Below are positions 12,458 to 24,369 of a stretch of DNA of 64,000 bases, piece by piece. The first letter of the stretch is position 1. Each line of letters begins with the position of its first letter. The stretch covers positions 19,160,001 through 19,224,000 of the forward strand of contig NC_090280.1 of assembly GCF_037392515.1 (NCBI RefSeq), given 5' to 3'. The stretch comes from Haliotis asinina. Its lineage: Eukaryota; Mollusca; Gastropoda; Lepetellida; Haliotidae. The notes beneath the pieces were generated by a model. It was not told the DNA's origin. It saw only the letters and a program-made list of their open reading frames with translations, and did no database searches. Both the position numbers and the translations under genes were made by a program.

Positions 12458-12807
12458 AAGGCCGACTGTCAAATCCCTGAAACAGACTGACAAACATTAA
12501 GACTTGCCTGCTTGATCTTTAAGACGGTCTGTCAAACACTTTACACCGACTGTCACATCCCCGCGACAGTCTTTTTGATCTCTAATATGGTCTGTCAAAT
12601 CTCTGGGACCGACAACCGAATCCGTGAGGTCGTCTGCCAAATCCATGAAACCTTCTGCCTCATCTCTAAGACGGTCTGTTAAATCCGTAAGAACAATTGT
12701 CACCATCCTTAAGAACGCCTGCCAAAACACTGAAACACTTTGCTTCACTGGCCAGTCAAATAGCTAAGACCAACTGACAAATCGCCAAGACCGACTGTCA
12801 AATCCGT
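12458..12807. repeat. degenerate 21-bp array, about 16 units
   Basis: Units of 21 bases (for example from 12458, 12479, 12500, 12521 and on in steps of 21) follow a consensus near aagaccgactgtcaaatccg + t. Read on the minus strand, 12497-12748 is open and gives seven-residue steps such as LTDRLRD, EAEGFMD, LADDLTD and LTDHIRD. This may be a coding heptad repeat or simply a minisatellite whose period is a multiple of three. Confidence 0.75.
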
Positions 12808-13905
12808 AAAACTGTTCTTGGTTTCATATTCAGTTACACGCGCGTTAGTAGATACACATAGCCCCCAAGTGCCTTGAAAGAAATGTGTCACTGTAGACGC
12901 TCTTTATCTTTATTTAATTTGTTTATATAATTTCACACTGGATGTAAACTGTAATCACTGAACATATTTCGTGATATCTCTTAAAGTACTTTTGGTATCA
13001 TTAAGACAATTATATTGTATTACCATATGAGGATTTTGTTCAAAATAGCTTCCTTTTGCAGTTTACATGAAAAGGGTTTGCCTATAGTTTGTGGTGTTCG
13101 GACGAAAACATACACTTTAACTGATTTCCAGTGCTGTTGTTACTTAATCACATAAAATATTCATGATAATCTTCGATAATTTTCAGTTGCATACACTTAG
13201 ATCAACAAAGTGCTGAGATGTGCAAGGAGCATTAAGTTAAAAAAGCATTCATAAAATAGAATTTGGTGCATGTTTTAATAGTCGTACACGGATTGCCTCC
13301 CTTTGTAATCTGCCACATCCTGCTAGGACCAGACTGACCAAACAGTTAAACACTTAGTCTAGTATTTTGCTGTGAGCTGACATTTCGTTTACAGCATCAT
13401 TAATGAAATTTACGTATTAAATAAAGGTATGATATGCATCAAAGTCTTTACTGGATTCAACAGAGTATCTAATTTATAAGCTCTCATATAAAACAGGATA
13501 ATGAGATTTTTGTCAAAACGCAGAAATGCTAGGAAACCAGAAATGGCCATCATATTTGTGAACAGTGCCTTTGTTTCATCTGGTTATATTCCTAATTATT
13601 CCAGGAAGAAATATTTATGAGTTTATTGGTTATGTTTAGTTTTTTTTATTTTCGCTTTTGTCTTGAATCTATTTTAAATACTATTTTAAATATTACGTAG
13701 TAGCGCTTTTAAAAGATCGGCAAACCGTTTCGTGTGGCACGTAATATCTCAAGAGTAGCCTCCCTTAGCAAGATTTGCGGAAGCTTAAAAGAGTCAACAA
13801 TGCTTGTGGTCGTGTCACGCGAAGTGAAGTCATACTTGTATTGTCGACCAAAGAAACGATATCGACTGACACCGCGACTGCAGAAGTGAAATATCTAACA
13901 TAAAC

Positions 13906-13968
13906 ATGGCGGATTTCACTCGTTTGTCGGATGACATGTTGATAGACGCCATAGGACTCGCTGTGAAG
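13906..13968 (+). CDS. AMZ2: AMZ exon 1
   Basis: Twenty-one codons starting MADFTRLSDDM, ended by the donor aag|gtttgt in phase 0. Confidence 0.75.
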
Positions 13969-16900
13969 GTTTGTCGTTTCACAATGGTCACACTTCTGTC
14001 ATCAGCTGATCACGAGTTGACATCTCGAAAGATGTCATCTGGCCAGTTTGTACCTCAGTAATGTTGTCAACCTGTCAATTTTTTGTTATATATGGATTCA
14101 ACGTTAATTTCAGGAAAACCACTGCACTAACAAATGCCTGTACTAACAAATAACAGTGATAACTTCAATAAGAAAGTAGGATAGGACTTAAATACCACTC
14201 TTCTGTAGTCTGTCATCCTCTGTACTCTGCAATATTCCTGGTTCATGGCTGCTGTCTGTAAACAGTAGTCGAGTGTGAGCTAGTCCAGCATATAACTAGA
14301 CGACTTCGCACTATACCAAGGTAGGCCTTGGCTGGAATACGAGTTTATTCCTATGAACTAAGTGTGAGCCAGACAATTCAGTGATAAACAGCACCAACAA
14401 TGATCTACACAATTAGGACACAATGTCTATTAATGCACAGTCTTAGTCAGGAGAATAATTTGCTCTTATGGCATATCCAGAGGTGTGTGTGGATCACTTC
14501 CCAAAGTGGATCACTCATCACTCATCACACTGAAGATCCATGGAAATCATGGTTGATTTGTGTGCAGTGGGATGTTAGATATTGAAGTAACATGGATGAA
14601 GTATTTCCAATGTACCCTGTTGGCATGACTACAAAAGTGAAAATTAATTAAAATATATTTAAACTATTTAGCGTTTGCACTCTTTCTCACAGCCTAACTT
14701 GTTTGTCGTTATTTTGAATGCCAGCGCTCGTAACTGGAAATCCTGTTTTGGATGACATAGTTCACTTGTCCAGGACAAATAAATTGCAGTCTTGATAGTG
14801 TTCAGATATTCCACCTTTCAAGTGTTCAGATTTACTTGACGTCTACAGATATGAAACAATACATTGACATGATAAAATTACTGGAATATTTTAAGTTTAA
14901 TTGGATTATCAAAGGGTTTGGACAAACTTATTTTCACAAAGGCACACCTAAATTGTCTATCCAGTGCCCAACGACACCCTTTGAAAAATTGCTTAATATC
15001 CCTGTTATGTTTTTAATTCAGATGGACGATGGAACTAAGCGAGGACGATTTGGAAGCTACGAGTTGAAATATGAAGACCATTATGATCTTCGTTCACAGA
15101 ACACGCAGAGTTTGTTGAAGTTCTTTGTACCAGGTAGATATATCAATATGGCAGCGCCGTGATGTGATACTCTAGCAGAATTCCAATCTCTCTCCATTTG
15201 CAGCACTTTGACCTTGATGGTCTTTTGTTTGGCAGGTAAATGAGAACTGAATCTGTTTGATTGAATATTCAAAGATTGAAGATAGGATATTATAGGGCAG
15301 AAAGGTTTAGGTGAGAGAGCAGTGTCAATACAAGCATTATAGTACTTCCTGGCTGTTTGAAAATACGAGACAATCTGTGTAAGCTGGTCGCTGAACAGTT
15401 TTGTTTTGTGTTTTAAATCAGCTATGATTATAATAATTGTAATAATTGCCCTCTTATATAACACTGAACTCCAAGCACATGCAAAATAAATGATAAAAAA
15501 TACTCACTCGGTCATTAAACCCACTTGTATTATACTCAACATTATATGCTGTTGATCACTAGATTGTTTGGTTCAGAATCGATTATTTACAGACCGCTGC
15601 CATGTAGTTGGAATATTGCTGAGTGCGGCATAAAAGTAAATTCACTCACTCACACTGTAATGTGAGGTGACATGTTTATTCCAACTTGCCTCTGTCCACC
15701 CAGCAGAAATTAGGTACCTGGTGGAATGACTCGTGGTCTATTAACCTCCTAGAGTCTCTCAGGCAGCTAGTGTTTTTACAGTGAATAATGTGTTTGTGCT
15801 GGAAAAAGTAAATGTCATATTTGGGATTTCACTTTCTCAGTAAAGTACAAATTCTAGTAATTTTTGGTTGAGTCCCATCCGGGATTCGAACCCGGACCCT
15901 CAGAGTCAGGCACCTAATCGCCAGCACACAAAGTCAGCTGCCTAGCCCGCTCAGCCACTGCAACTTCCACAAAAATGAAAGTTGGACAACTCGTAGTCTA
16001 GACTGGAAAAAGTACTTTATCAATGTCACATTTATTATTATTGATGTCTTCTCCCTTCAGACTTCACATCATTTCAAGTAATGAACCAGCCCAGCTCCTC
16101 GGACTGGTTGAAACACCACAGGGAGCATGGACAGACATTTTATGACTTTCTCACCTCCCTCCGTTACTCCCCGGATAGTGTCCGACACCGTATCTACATC
16201 CAGCCGTTCAGCATTGACGAGGAGCTGGTGCCGCCAGATATCATCACTGCCATACAGTCATATGCTCACATATTCTTTGGAATGGATGTGGAAGTCCTCA
16301 TACCTATTTCCCTCAAGGGAGATGTTCCCGAGCGGGTGAATGCTAATTCCAGGACCTTGCAGGTGAATGCATTTGTTGTGTTGAACCGACTGGTGAAACT
16401 GGTGAGAACTGATGCATTCTGTGTGGCAGGGGTCACACTGTGTGACCTGTATCCACAGGATGACTGGAACTTTGTGTTTGGGGTAGCCAGTAGTCACACA
16501 CGTTGTGGTGTGTACTCTCTGGCTCGTTACCTTGACAACTTTGGGATGCAGAGGACCAGCATATTCAAGTACACTGGGTGAGATGAACCATAAATACAGA
16601 TTAGCTAGAGATTGTTGACTAACAAAAATGTGTTCAACTCCACGACAACATCCTCATTTTACTAGCCCAATAGCTGAAATGAAGTCTAAATTCAAATTGA
16701 CAAACAAATCTGGAAATTTATATATAATTACCTGGGTAACATAACTCAGTATCAATAAAACATCAGTTGTTTGTAAACATAATTGTCTTTTGCTTTTTTG
16801 AACTCTTTGTGCAGTTGTATACTATCTAAGACAGTTTGGAGTTGTGGCTGGTCATAGCAAGAACTCCCCAATCAGTTGTTGCTGTTATGAGCTCTGGAAG

Positions 16901-19900
16901 AAGCATATAATGGGAGGTAACTCTTCTTGTGCCTAACTGACAAAGAAGCTCCAGTTTAAGATTACCTCCCTTCCACTTCCCACAGAATACTATTCTCGAC
17001 TTAGCCATGAGTGTTTATTGTATGTCAGTATCATGATTTATATTATCACTTTTTAAGGCATTTTTTGTTTTTATGCTCTGCATGTGATTTTTGTGTGATG
17101 TCACTGTAGTAGCGTTAGGATGCGGACAAAACCACAAAGCCACTGGGGTGTGAGGAGGTGGATATTTTATTACATAAATGTAATAAAGACGATTTAGTCT
17201 GAAATATGGTAAAACAAATCTCATTACTACATACTTACTACATATTCACAAATACTAAATGTAAACACACACATGCACATATATTGCTAAACATAAATGC
17301 ATTACAATGACAACTTCTGATATTCATATGATTAGTACCATCATAATACATTAATTACATTACACAAGTCTGATAATGTAAACATTACACTTATTGTAGA
17401 CATTTAGGATATATGAAACAGAATGTACTTTAAACAATGAAAACATACCTTGGTGGTGACACCTGTGCTATTGCCAACTTGACACATCTACGTCATCCTG
17501 CCCACATTATCTGTAGGATGCATAAATGCCATGTGCAGATAGTAATATGTATAACAAACTATTAAAATAGCAACTATGGTAAAAATACAAACAACCACAT
17601 CTAACCACACATACGCACATACATCTATACAAGCATTCATTTTATTGTAAGGACGAGGGTACTAATGGCAATTATGTTTCAACATAGTAGGAAGATGAGA
17701 AGATTATTGAGATTATACTTAAGTGAAATAGAAACTAATAACTACATGTGATGCTATAATATAGGTAATTATGTAACATAGCAATTACACAACTCACTGT
17801 ACTGTGAGTTACCATCATTTAAACTATTTACACATAATGAAGAGTGAATGTTGAGATATCAACAATACTATAAACCATAGCCAATGCAACCACAAACTAT
17901 GAAACACACATAGCAAACCACAAGAAATATATACAAGACTAGGCATTACTAACATTCATATATGAAACACAGTCCAGATCACCATGATCTCGATCCCAAA
18001 AAAACACAACCTGTCTGACGCTGACCACATAAGATACTGACATGAAACTAGATCAAATTAAACTTTAAATACCATGATAGCTTACACGCTTGGATGAACA
18101 CAGAACAATAGAATTTATGCACTAGCCTGAGCAAAGGACATGTTTTAAGAAGGATTGACAGGAGAAAAGCATGCAGTGCAAATGAGTATTACTGAAATAG
18201 ATTACATTGAGACTAGATTGGTGTTTAGAGAGCTTTAGAGGATATGAAATTTTGAAGATAAAATAACTGATAAATTTAGGTAGATTTAGGCTATTCACAT
18301 GTAAAATAACTGATAAATTTAGGTAGATTTAGGCTATTCACATGTAAAATAACTGATAAATTTAGGTAGATTTAGGCTATTCACATGTAAAATAACTGAT
18401 AAATTTAGGTAGATTTAGGCTATTCACATGTAAATTTAGGTAGATTTAGGCTATTCACATGTAAAATAACTGATAAATTTAGGTAGATTTAGGCTATTCA
18501 CATGTAAAATAACTGATAAATTTAGGTAGATTTAGGCTATTCACATGTAAAATAACTGATAAATTTAGGTAGATTTAGGCTATTTAATTAGACAGTATAT
18601 CTCATCAAAATAATACCATGACAAGATACTTTAAAAGATTCACATGTTTATTATATTTACAGCAGTAACTATCTACAAAGTTGACTCTGCCACATCAATT
18701 TTGGATAATATTTTTTGTATTTGGTGAAAACTGCTGCTACAGTTTCAATGAAGATGATGGCTTCTCATGGTTTGTACTTCAGCTATAGATCAGTTTCTCT
18801 TACCTCACACATAAACGTCTTCTGATACATTGCAGTATACCCCGCTCCCAATAGCAACTCACTCGGTTCTTCGTGGTAGTTACTTTTTTATCTTGAATAC
18901 CATTAAATGAAGCATGATGCACAGAAATTACCATGATGTTTTGTGAATGAAAATCAGTGGAACGGAGATAAGTCTAAATTTGTTTTTCTTGTGTCATCCA
19001 CAAAGTCTAGCGATGGCTACAAAAACAATTGACTCTCTTTTCAATAAATAAATTTTGACAAAATGTTCAAATGTAGTCCTTGTGAATATCAAGAAGGGGA
19101 ATAGCATCGCAGCGACTTTACTAAGACAATACTTAAGGGAAAAACAGCAAGATGCAAGATTCGAATCGTTTGATTCACACAGGTTGGCTGAAGTGTATGA
19201 TCCGATACCCATGCTTCAAACAGATCCGAATTAACATTGAGGTGTTCCGTAAGATAAATACGTTGTTCACTGGTCCGTCAGCAACAGTTGGTTGAGGTAC
19301 TCCCAATGTTTGTCTATGTTCCCCTCACCCTGTGGGCTCAGGGAACATAAACAAACATTGAAGGTACGTCAACCCATGCCCAACTCCTGACCAATAAACA
19401 ACTTATAATGTCTTGGAGTATAAAGTGTGTTATGTAACTTCTTATGTCCAGCCTTGTTAAGTGCTGCAATGCCTTTAAGAAAGTTGTGTCCTTTCGGGAC
19501 TGCAGGCATCAGTGATTATAGTTTGATTTGCAGTTGACCCTGATTTCAAAATTTGTCAGCACACACAAATGTGACAAATATCTAACTGTAACCTTTAGGA
19601 TTTCTTCCCCCATAAACTTTGCATACATGGAATACACATTGCCTGTTAATGAAAATCGGTAGTCCCAAAAATGACATACATAACATATGTTTACATGCCA
19701 TGTTGTACGCGAAGAATTGTTTCAAGCATTATTATATCCAACTCACCCACTCACTCAAAATTTTAATATGAGCTCACTCAGTTGTCACCTCACACATTCA
19801 GTCAACCAACCAACCACTAAACCTCACTGAAACCTCCACCTGCCCAGCAATTTTTCACCTCATATTCCCTCAGAAGCACTCCCTCAGTCACTCAACCATC

Positions 19901-20649
19901 ACTCAACCATCACTCAACCACTCACTCAACCATCACTCAACCACTTAAACTCAACCACTGATTTCTTCCCTCCTATTATTTCTGCCCATCACTGAGGGCA
20001 CACTGCTGGCATGCATCAAGTGCTCGATTCGCTTTGATTCTTTTCGTTTTTCTTGGTGTTTCAGTTAACCAAGTCCAAGTCTCACAAAAATAAACTTTTT
20101 TTGTTCCAACACTGTATTCACACTGCACAAGATTTAAGACAGGGGACAGAACCGTGGACCACAGTTAATGCAGAATGTTACACATCATACTTAACCTGCT
20201 GTACCCTAACATATTTGAACTCCCATTCCATCAGCTGCAACCTCTGTCACTCAGTCACTCGGACTCTCAGTCACTCACTCACTCACTCATACACTCTCAC
20301 TGACTCGCATGTGTGGTTTCTTCCTGACAGTGACAGCACGCTTCTGGTCCGAGCCTGCAAGACCCTGTGCCACGAACTGGGCCACATGTTTGGACTGACC
20401 CACTGTGTCCACTTCAAGTGCTTGATGAATGGATCCAATCATGTGCAGGAGTTGGACTCACGGCCGATATTCCTCTGCCCGGTCTGTCTGAGGAAACTTC
20501 ATTACTCCTGTGACTTTGACATGGCTCAGCGATACAAGAAGATGTTGAACTTCTGGACAACCTGTGGCGCACGGCGGGAGGTGAAATGGCTGAGAAGTAG
20601 AATCTCATACCTTGAGGATGGACTTGGGGATTGTTGGCACGACGGCTGA
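13906..20649 (+). CDS. AMZ2: archaemetzincin, AMZ2-like metallopeptidase, 4 exons
   Basis: A zinc-dependent aminopeptidase-type protease of the archaelysin family. Exons: 13906-13968, 15022-15133, 16061-16577, 20331-20649. Splice phases agree (0, 1, 2) and give 336 residues; human AMZ2 is about 360. The start ATG follows aac and has an in-frame TGA at 13867-13869. Residues 245-255 are HELGHMFGLTH, the HExxHxxGxxH zinc site with catalytic Glu246. Cys256, Cys261 and the CPVC at 280-283 form the family's second, structural zinc site. Met263 is the Met-turn. The N-terminal domain has DLYPQDDWNFVFG and GVYSLARY as in AMZ2. The segment between ARY and the zinc site is about 25 residues shorter than I recall for human AMZ2, so a small exon inside the 3.75-kb last intron could be missing from this model. 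Assignment to AMZ2 over AMZ1 rests on GSNH after the Met-turn. Confidence 0.88.
14280..14400 (+). repeat. family B fragment in AMZ intron 1
   Basis: Carries gagccagacaattcagtgat followed by aaacagcacc, a diverged piece of the dispersed family B. Confidence 0.45.
15022..15133 (+). CDS. AMZ2: AMZ exon 2
   Basis: The acceptor tttttaattcag precedes MDDGTKRGRFGSYELKYED. The donor ccag|gtagat leaves one base, which joins exon 3 in frame. Confidence 0.78.
15540..15662 (-). repeat. family B end, reverse, in AMZ intron 2
   Basis: Reads gttgatcactagattgtttg, then ggaatattgctgagtgcggc and the tail ttcactcactcac. Confidence 0.65.
15663..15985 (-). repeat. second tRNA-derived SINE type, reverse
   Basis: The minus strand starts with a tRNA-like head (gcagtggctgagcgggctag, then gtccgggttcgaatcccgga) with an expanded variable region. 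Its body (accagcagaaa...ctcaggcagctagtg on plus) matches the repeat at 61013-61105. Confidence 0.65.
16061..16577 (+). CDS. AMZ2: AMZ exon 3, N-terminal domain
   Basis: The acceptor ttctcccttcag is strong. The exon encodes SSSDWLKHHREHGQTF, IYIQPF, DAFCVAGVTLCDLYPQDDW and GVYSLARYLDNFG. The donor is actgg|gtgaga, phase 2. Confidence 0.9.
18258..18582. repeat. 43-bp minisatellite in AMZ intron 3, 8 units
   Basis: Units begin gtaaaataactgataaattt at 18258 (first base differs), 18301, 18344, 18387, 18430, 18461, 18504 and 18547. The unit at 18430 is 31 bases because it lacks aataactgat-type sequence. The others look nearly identical, implying recent expansion. Confidence 0.95.
19261..19402. repeat. 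foldback element, about 65-bp arms
   Basis: The left arm (19262-19326, e.g. caatgtttgtctatgttccc) pairs with the right arm (19338-19402, gggaacataaacaaacattg) around an 11-base centre. The outer ends match too (gttgttcactggtc and gaccaataaacaac). It may be a short MITE or foldback insertion in AMZ intron 3. Confidence 0.75.
19739..19965. repeat. CACT/CAACC-rich low-complexity tract
   Basis: Degenerate runs of ctcaaccatcactcaaccat type. A similar CACT run lies at 20250-20300, just before the last AMZ exon. Confidence 0.8.
20331..20649 (+). CDS. AMZ2: AMZ exon 4, zinc-binding catalytic core and stop
   Basis: The acceptor ttcttcctgacag gives phase 2, restoring Gly. The exon carries the catalytic HExxHxxGxxH motif, the Cys cluster (HCVHFKC, CPVCLRKL) and a Trp/Arg-rich C terminus ending at the TGA 20647-20649. 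Confidence 0.92.
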
Positions 20650-21041
20650 CCTTGGTCCTTGAGTTTGAAAGGAGCAATCCAACATCCATCTTGCCCTTGA
20701 CCTCACTGCCATGCTGACACCCCTCAGAGACAAACAGCTGATATGCACACATAATTTGTTTATATCATGACTGCAAGCTACTTTGACAGCGCCAGCATTG
20801 TCCAAACTTTAGTGTCTATGACCTGTTCATCTAATCAAGGACAATGAAACTTGTGTCACCATACATGTATACTGCCAAGTTGATAAGGTCTAAATGTTGC
20901 CACCATATGAAATTTACAGGGGTACATTTTTTTTGAAAGCCACTTCCCATTTTGCCCTTTAATCAGGATGCTACTAAGAAAAAGCACAGACAAGGTTCTA
21001 CTGTGACTTTTCAAAGTGCGCCAAGTTACTGTTATGTGGGG

Positions 21042-21215
21042 GTGGTGGGGTAGCCTAGTGGTTAAAGTGTTCGCTCATCACGCCGAAGACCCACGTTCGA
21101 TTCCCCACATGGGTACAATGTGTGAAGCCCATTTTCTGGTGTCCCCTGCCGTGATATTTTTGGAATATTGCTAAAAGCTGCATAAAACTAAACTCACTCA
21201 CTCACTCACTATTTT
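21042..21215 (+). repeat. tRNA-headed SINE copy, full length
   Basis: A complete copy: ggggtagcctagtggttaaa, box-B-like gttcgattccccacatgggt, gccgtgatattt, cataaaactaaactcactca and a CACT tail. Confidence 0.88.
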
Positions 21216-22689
21216 TATGTGAGTAATAATGCATTCTCTTATACAATATGTCAGCTAGGATTCTAGCTTTAATCCCAGCTCACTCACTCTCAAATATTGT
21301 GCAAGAATCCTTAATTGTTTGGTGAGACATACACTCTGTGTTGTAATTGTTTTTGTGATATGATACCGATAACCTGTATTTGGATATGTTTCGTTGCATT
21401 TGTTTTCCAAACAATTTAGAACCATGGGTAGCCATGTGGTCAAAGCGTTGGCTCATACACTTTAAAAGTATCACTTGATTTGCCCATGTGTACAGTATGT
21501 AAACACAGCAGGAGTTCCCTCCCCTTAAACAGTGCTGACAGCAGCAAAAGACTCATAATTACATACTAGCACTGAATTATCAGGATAAATAGAAAGAGTT
21601 TATTAACTTTGTTATGCATTCTGATTGTCTGAATTCATAAACAGGAAATGAAGTTGTATGCATTGTATCCGCCTGCAAAAATACAGGACTGTGTTTATTT
21701 TTTTAAATATATAAACTGTTGCTTTACTTGTTTTTGTTGGTATAGTAACAACGTATCTGTTAAAGTGTATAGCAATACACACCATAAAAAGTAAATATTT
21801 GTGATAAATTACCTTTGTTACTGGCTCTAGCTGAATCCATTTACAGAATATTTAAAACAGTGTTGCACTGATATTGTTGTGGGCTGCTGATATACAGGAC
21901 AGTGATTATGTTTTTAATTTTCTTTTATAAACTCTTGCCTTATTAATTTTTATCAGTATATTAGCAGCATATTTTGAGTAGTTTATTACAATGCTTTGAT
22001 TATTTATTTGTCTTTAATGGTTTAATTGTTGACATGAGTGAAATACATGCACACAACAAGAAGCATCTTTTCACTTTCAGATTCCCCTGGTGATATGCTG
22101 AACATTTAATTTGTGCACCTCGCTTCCTGCTTGCTTTCTCACAACTGCCAGTTTGCATTTTGAGCCAACATCCCAAGAGCCTAACAGTAGTCAGAATTAG
22201 ATCTATTGTCACATACACCTATTTCAGTGAAAATTAACAGTACATTTTAATGTTTATTCCAGTTTGTTTTTTTGTGGGGTAGAAGTATCAACGTTAACAG
22301 GCTAGCTAAGCTACTACAGTCATGTACACCCATATATTTACATATCGTCTTCAGTGTGTAGTTTTTACATCTTAAAGATCTGTGCATTATTTGCTGTTTG
22401 TTTTTCATCGACGCTGAGTTTGATTATGTCAGTTTTGTCACATGAGCTGGAATCAAACACATTTCTAGCGTAATGTGGCCCTGTATATTTAAAGGATGAA
22501 GGTTGAAGGCAGATATTATGGGTGACAACTTCTCCTTTATTGCATGTCACAATGTTTCTGTGCTATTCCTTGCCCCCTTAGTCATGTGAAGTCTGTCTAA
22601 GTGCCTCTGAAGAACCTGATGAAGGTTGGTTTAGATGATTGTTAATTATATACTGTTCTGTATAATACTGAATGATGTTGCTATATTGG

Positions 22690-22893
22690 TTGTTTGATTG
22701 TTACTCTAGTTATATGGTGACAGTCTGTAAATAATCAAACCTGGACAATACAATCCAGTGATCAACATCATGAGCATCGACCTTGACAATATGACACTGA
22801 TGACATGTGTTAACCAAGTCAGTGAATCTGACCACTTGTTAGTTGACTCTAGGGCTGCGGGGTTGCCTAGTGGCTAAAGCATTCACTTGTCAT
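22690..22893 (+). repeat. family B copy with SINE head fragment
   Basis: Contains gatcaacatcatgagcatcg and gacatgtgttaaccaagtca, then a SINE start (ggttgcctagtggctaaagc) that runs into the tandem duplication. Confidence 0.65.
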
Positions 22894-23339
22894 GCTGACC
22901 CCATATTAGTTTTATCACGAAATGATATCTTGCAAAGTATGAAGCTAGAGATTGTGAGTGACTGGGCCTAGTATTCCACATTCAGCAATAGTCCAGCTAT
23001 ATGGCGGGTGTCTGTAAATAATGAAATCCATTGACCAACAGCATGAGCATCGATCAAAGCATCTGGGATTTCATGACATGTGGCAACCAAGTCAGCGAGC
23101 CTGACCACCCGAATTCGCTGACCCCATATTAGTTTTATCACGAAATGATATCTTGCAAAGTATGAAGCTAGAGATTGTGAGTGACTGGGCCTAGTATTCC
23201 ACATTCAGCAATAGTCCAGCTATATGGCGGGTGTCTGTAAATAATGAAATCCATTGACCAACAGCATGAGCATCGATCAAAGCATCTGGGATTTCATGAC
23301 ATGTGGCAACCAAGTCAGCGAGCCTGACCACCCGAATTC
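22894..23339. repeat. perfect tandem duplication of 223 bp
   Basis: 22894-23116 and 23117-23339 appear identical by eye. Each unit starts gctgaccccatattagtttt and ends with the family B stretch ...gagcctgaccacccgaattc. No base difference was found, so the duplication is very recent or an assembly artefact. Confidence 0.9.
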
Positions 23340-24369
23340 GTTCCCTTCATCGAAACCGGTTGAATTGTGAGTGAATTCATTGTTGAAAAAAGGAGTATTC
23401 CGCAGAACTGATCCAATAAGATCAATCATTTTTTAGCATTACCCTCTCATCCTCCGAGATCTTTGCTGACCATACCATCTCCTGACATTTATGATTCTTC
23501 CATGCCCTATTTATTGTGTAGTTATTTCCCATTATTCACTGCGTATTTCGCGTATCCGGGACAGCAACATCCCCATTTCCCCTTAATATTTAATTTAACC
23601 ATTCAAAGGAAGATAGAACTGTGAGGAAACTTTCATGCGTGTTTCATGTTCCCGTAGTATAGCAACAGAAGGTCATAATTCTAAATTCATGTTTTGATGT
23701 CACTGACTCTGATGGTGTAAAGGAGTGCACACCTTGTTTAGAACAGGAGTACCCTTTAAGAAAATCTGTCGCCCTGTACTTGTTTTTTATCCGTGGGAAA
23801 TTACAATATCTATACCGTTAAGAAAAGAGGGCATATTCCATTTTGCGAGCATACCACTACCCAGAGCAAATGCATATAGGAAAAAGTAATATATCCTTGC
23901 AGCACAACAAAAGTAACAAGGTTTCCAGAATTTGCGTTCACGAAAACTATTATGGTTTGTTTTGATATTCCCAATTACGATACTCAATAACATTGCTGAC
24001 ACGCCTTCAAATCCACTCACTCACTCCGTCCTCGCCCACTGGTGAGTTAAAAAGAACGCTTGACAATAATTATGTCACCACAAACAATTTCCTCTCCATA
24101 TTTCCTCCTACAGATTGTTTAATGTGTTACGCTGTAGATACTAATACAGTCACAACAACTTTGAAGTTATCGGAGTAAACCTAGCGAAGTGAGCAAAATC
24201 TCACGAAGTGAGGTAAAACATGCACGCACACACGCAGCACATACACACCTACCTACCTACGCCAGTAAGATTAATATAAATTTATATACGACTGTGTACG
24301 ATCTGGCAAAATCGACAACCACAGTTCAGGTCAAGATAATTATTGGATTCATAATCTGTTAAGAAAGTT

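Larger units (their letters stand above)
8111..13905. other. intergenic stretch, repeats only
   Basis: No exon chain was recognised. It holds SINE copies, microsatellites (9474-9755), a BspMI-like-free ordinary AT-rich background and a 21-bp-period array, all listed separately. Several 60-110-codon frames lack splice context and family resemblance. Confidence 0.5.
20650..24369. other. intergenic after AMZ, repeats only
   Basis: No gene seen. It may include the AMZ 3' UTR, but I found no clear polyadenylation signal close to the stop. SINE and family B repeats are listed separately. Confidence 0.45.

Noticed and set aside
15865-15970. Genuine tRNA gene on the minus strand
   Set aside because: Box-B-like sequence is present, but the head is enlarged and continues into a repeat body found elsewhere; it is a SINE.
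18258-18582. CRISPR-like array
   Set aside because: Units are contiguous with no unique spacers; it is a minisatellite in an animal intron.
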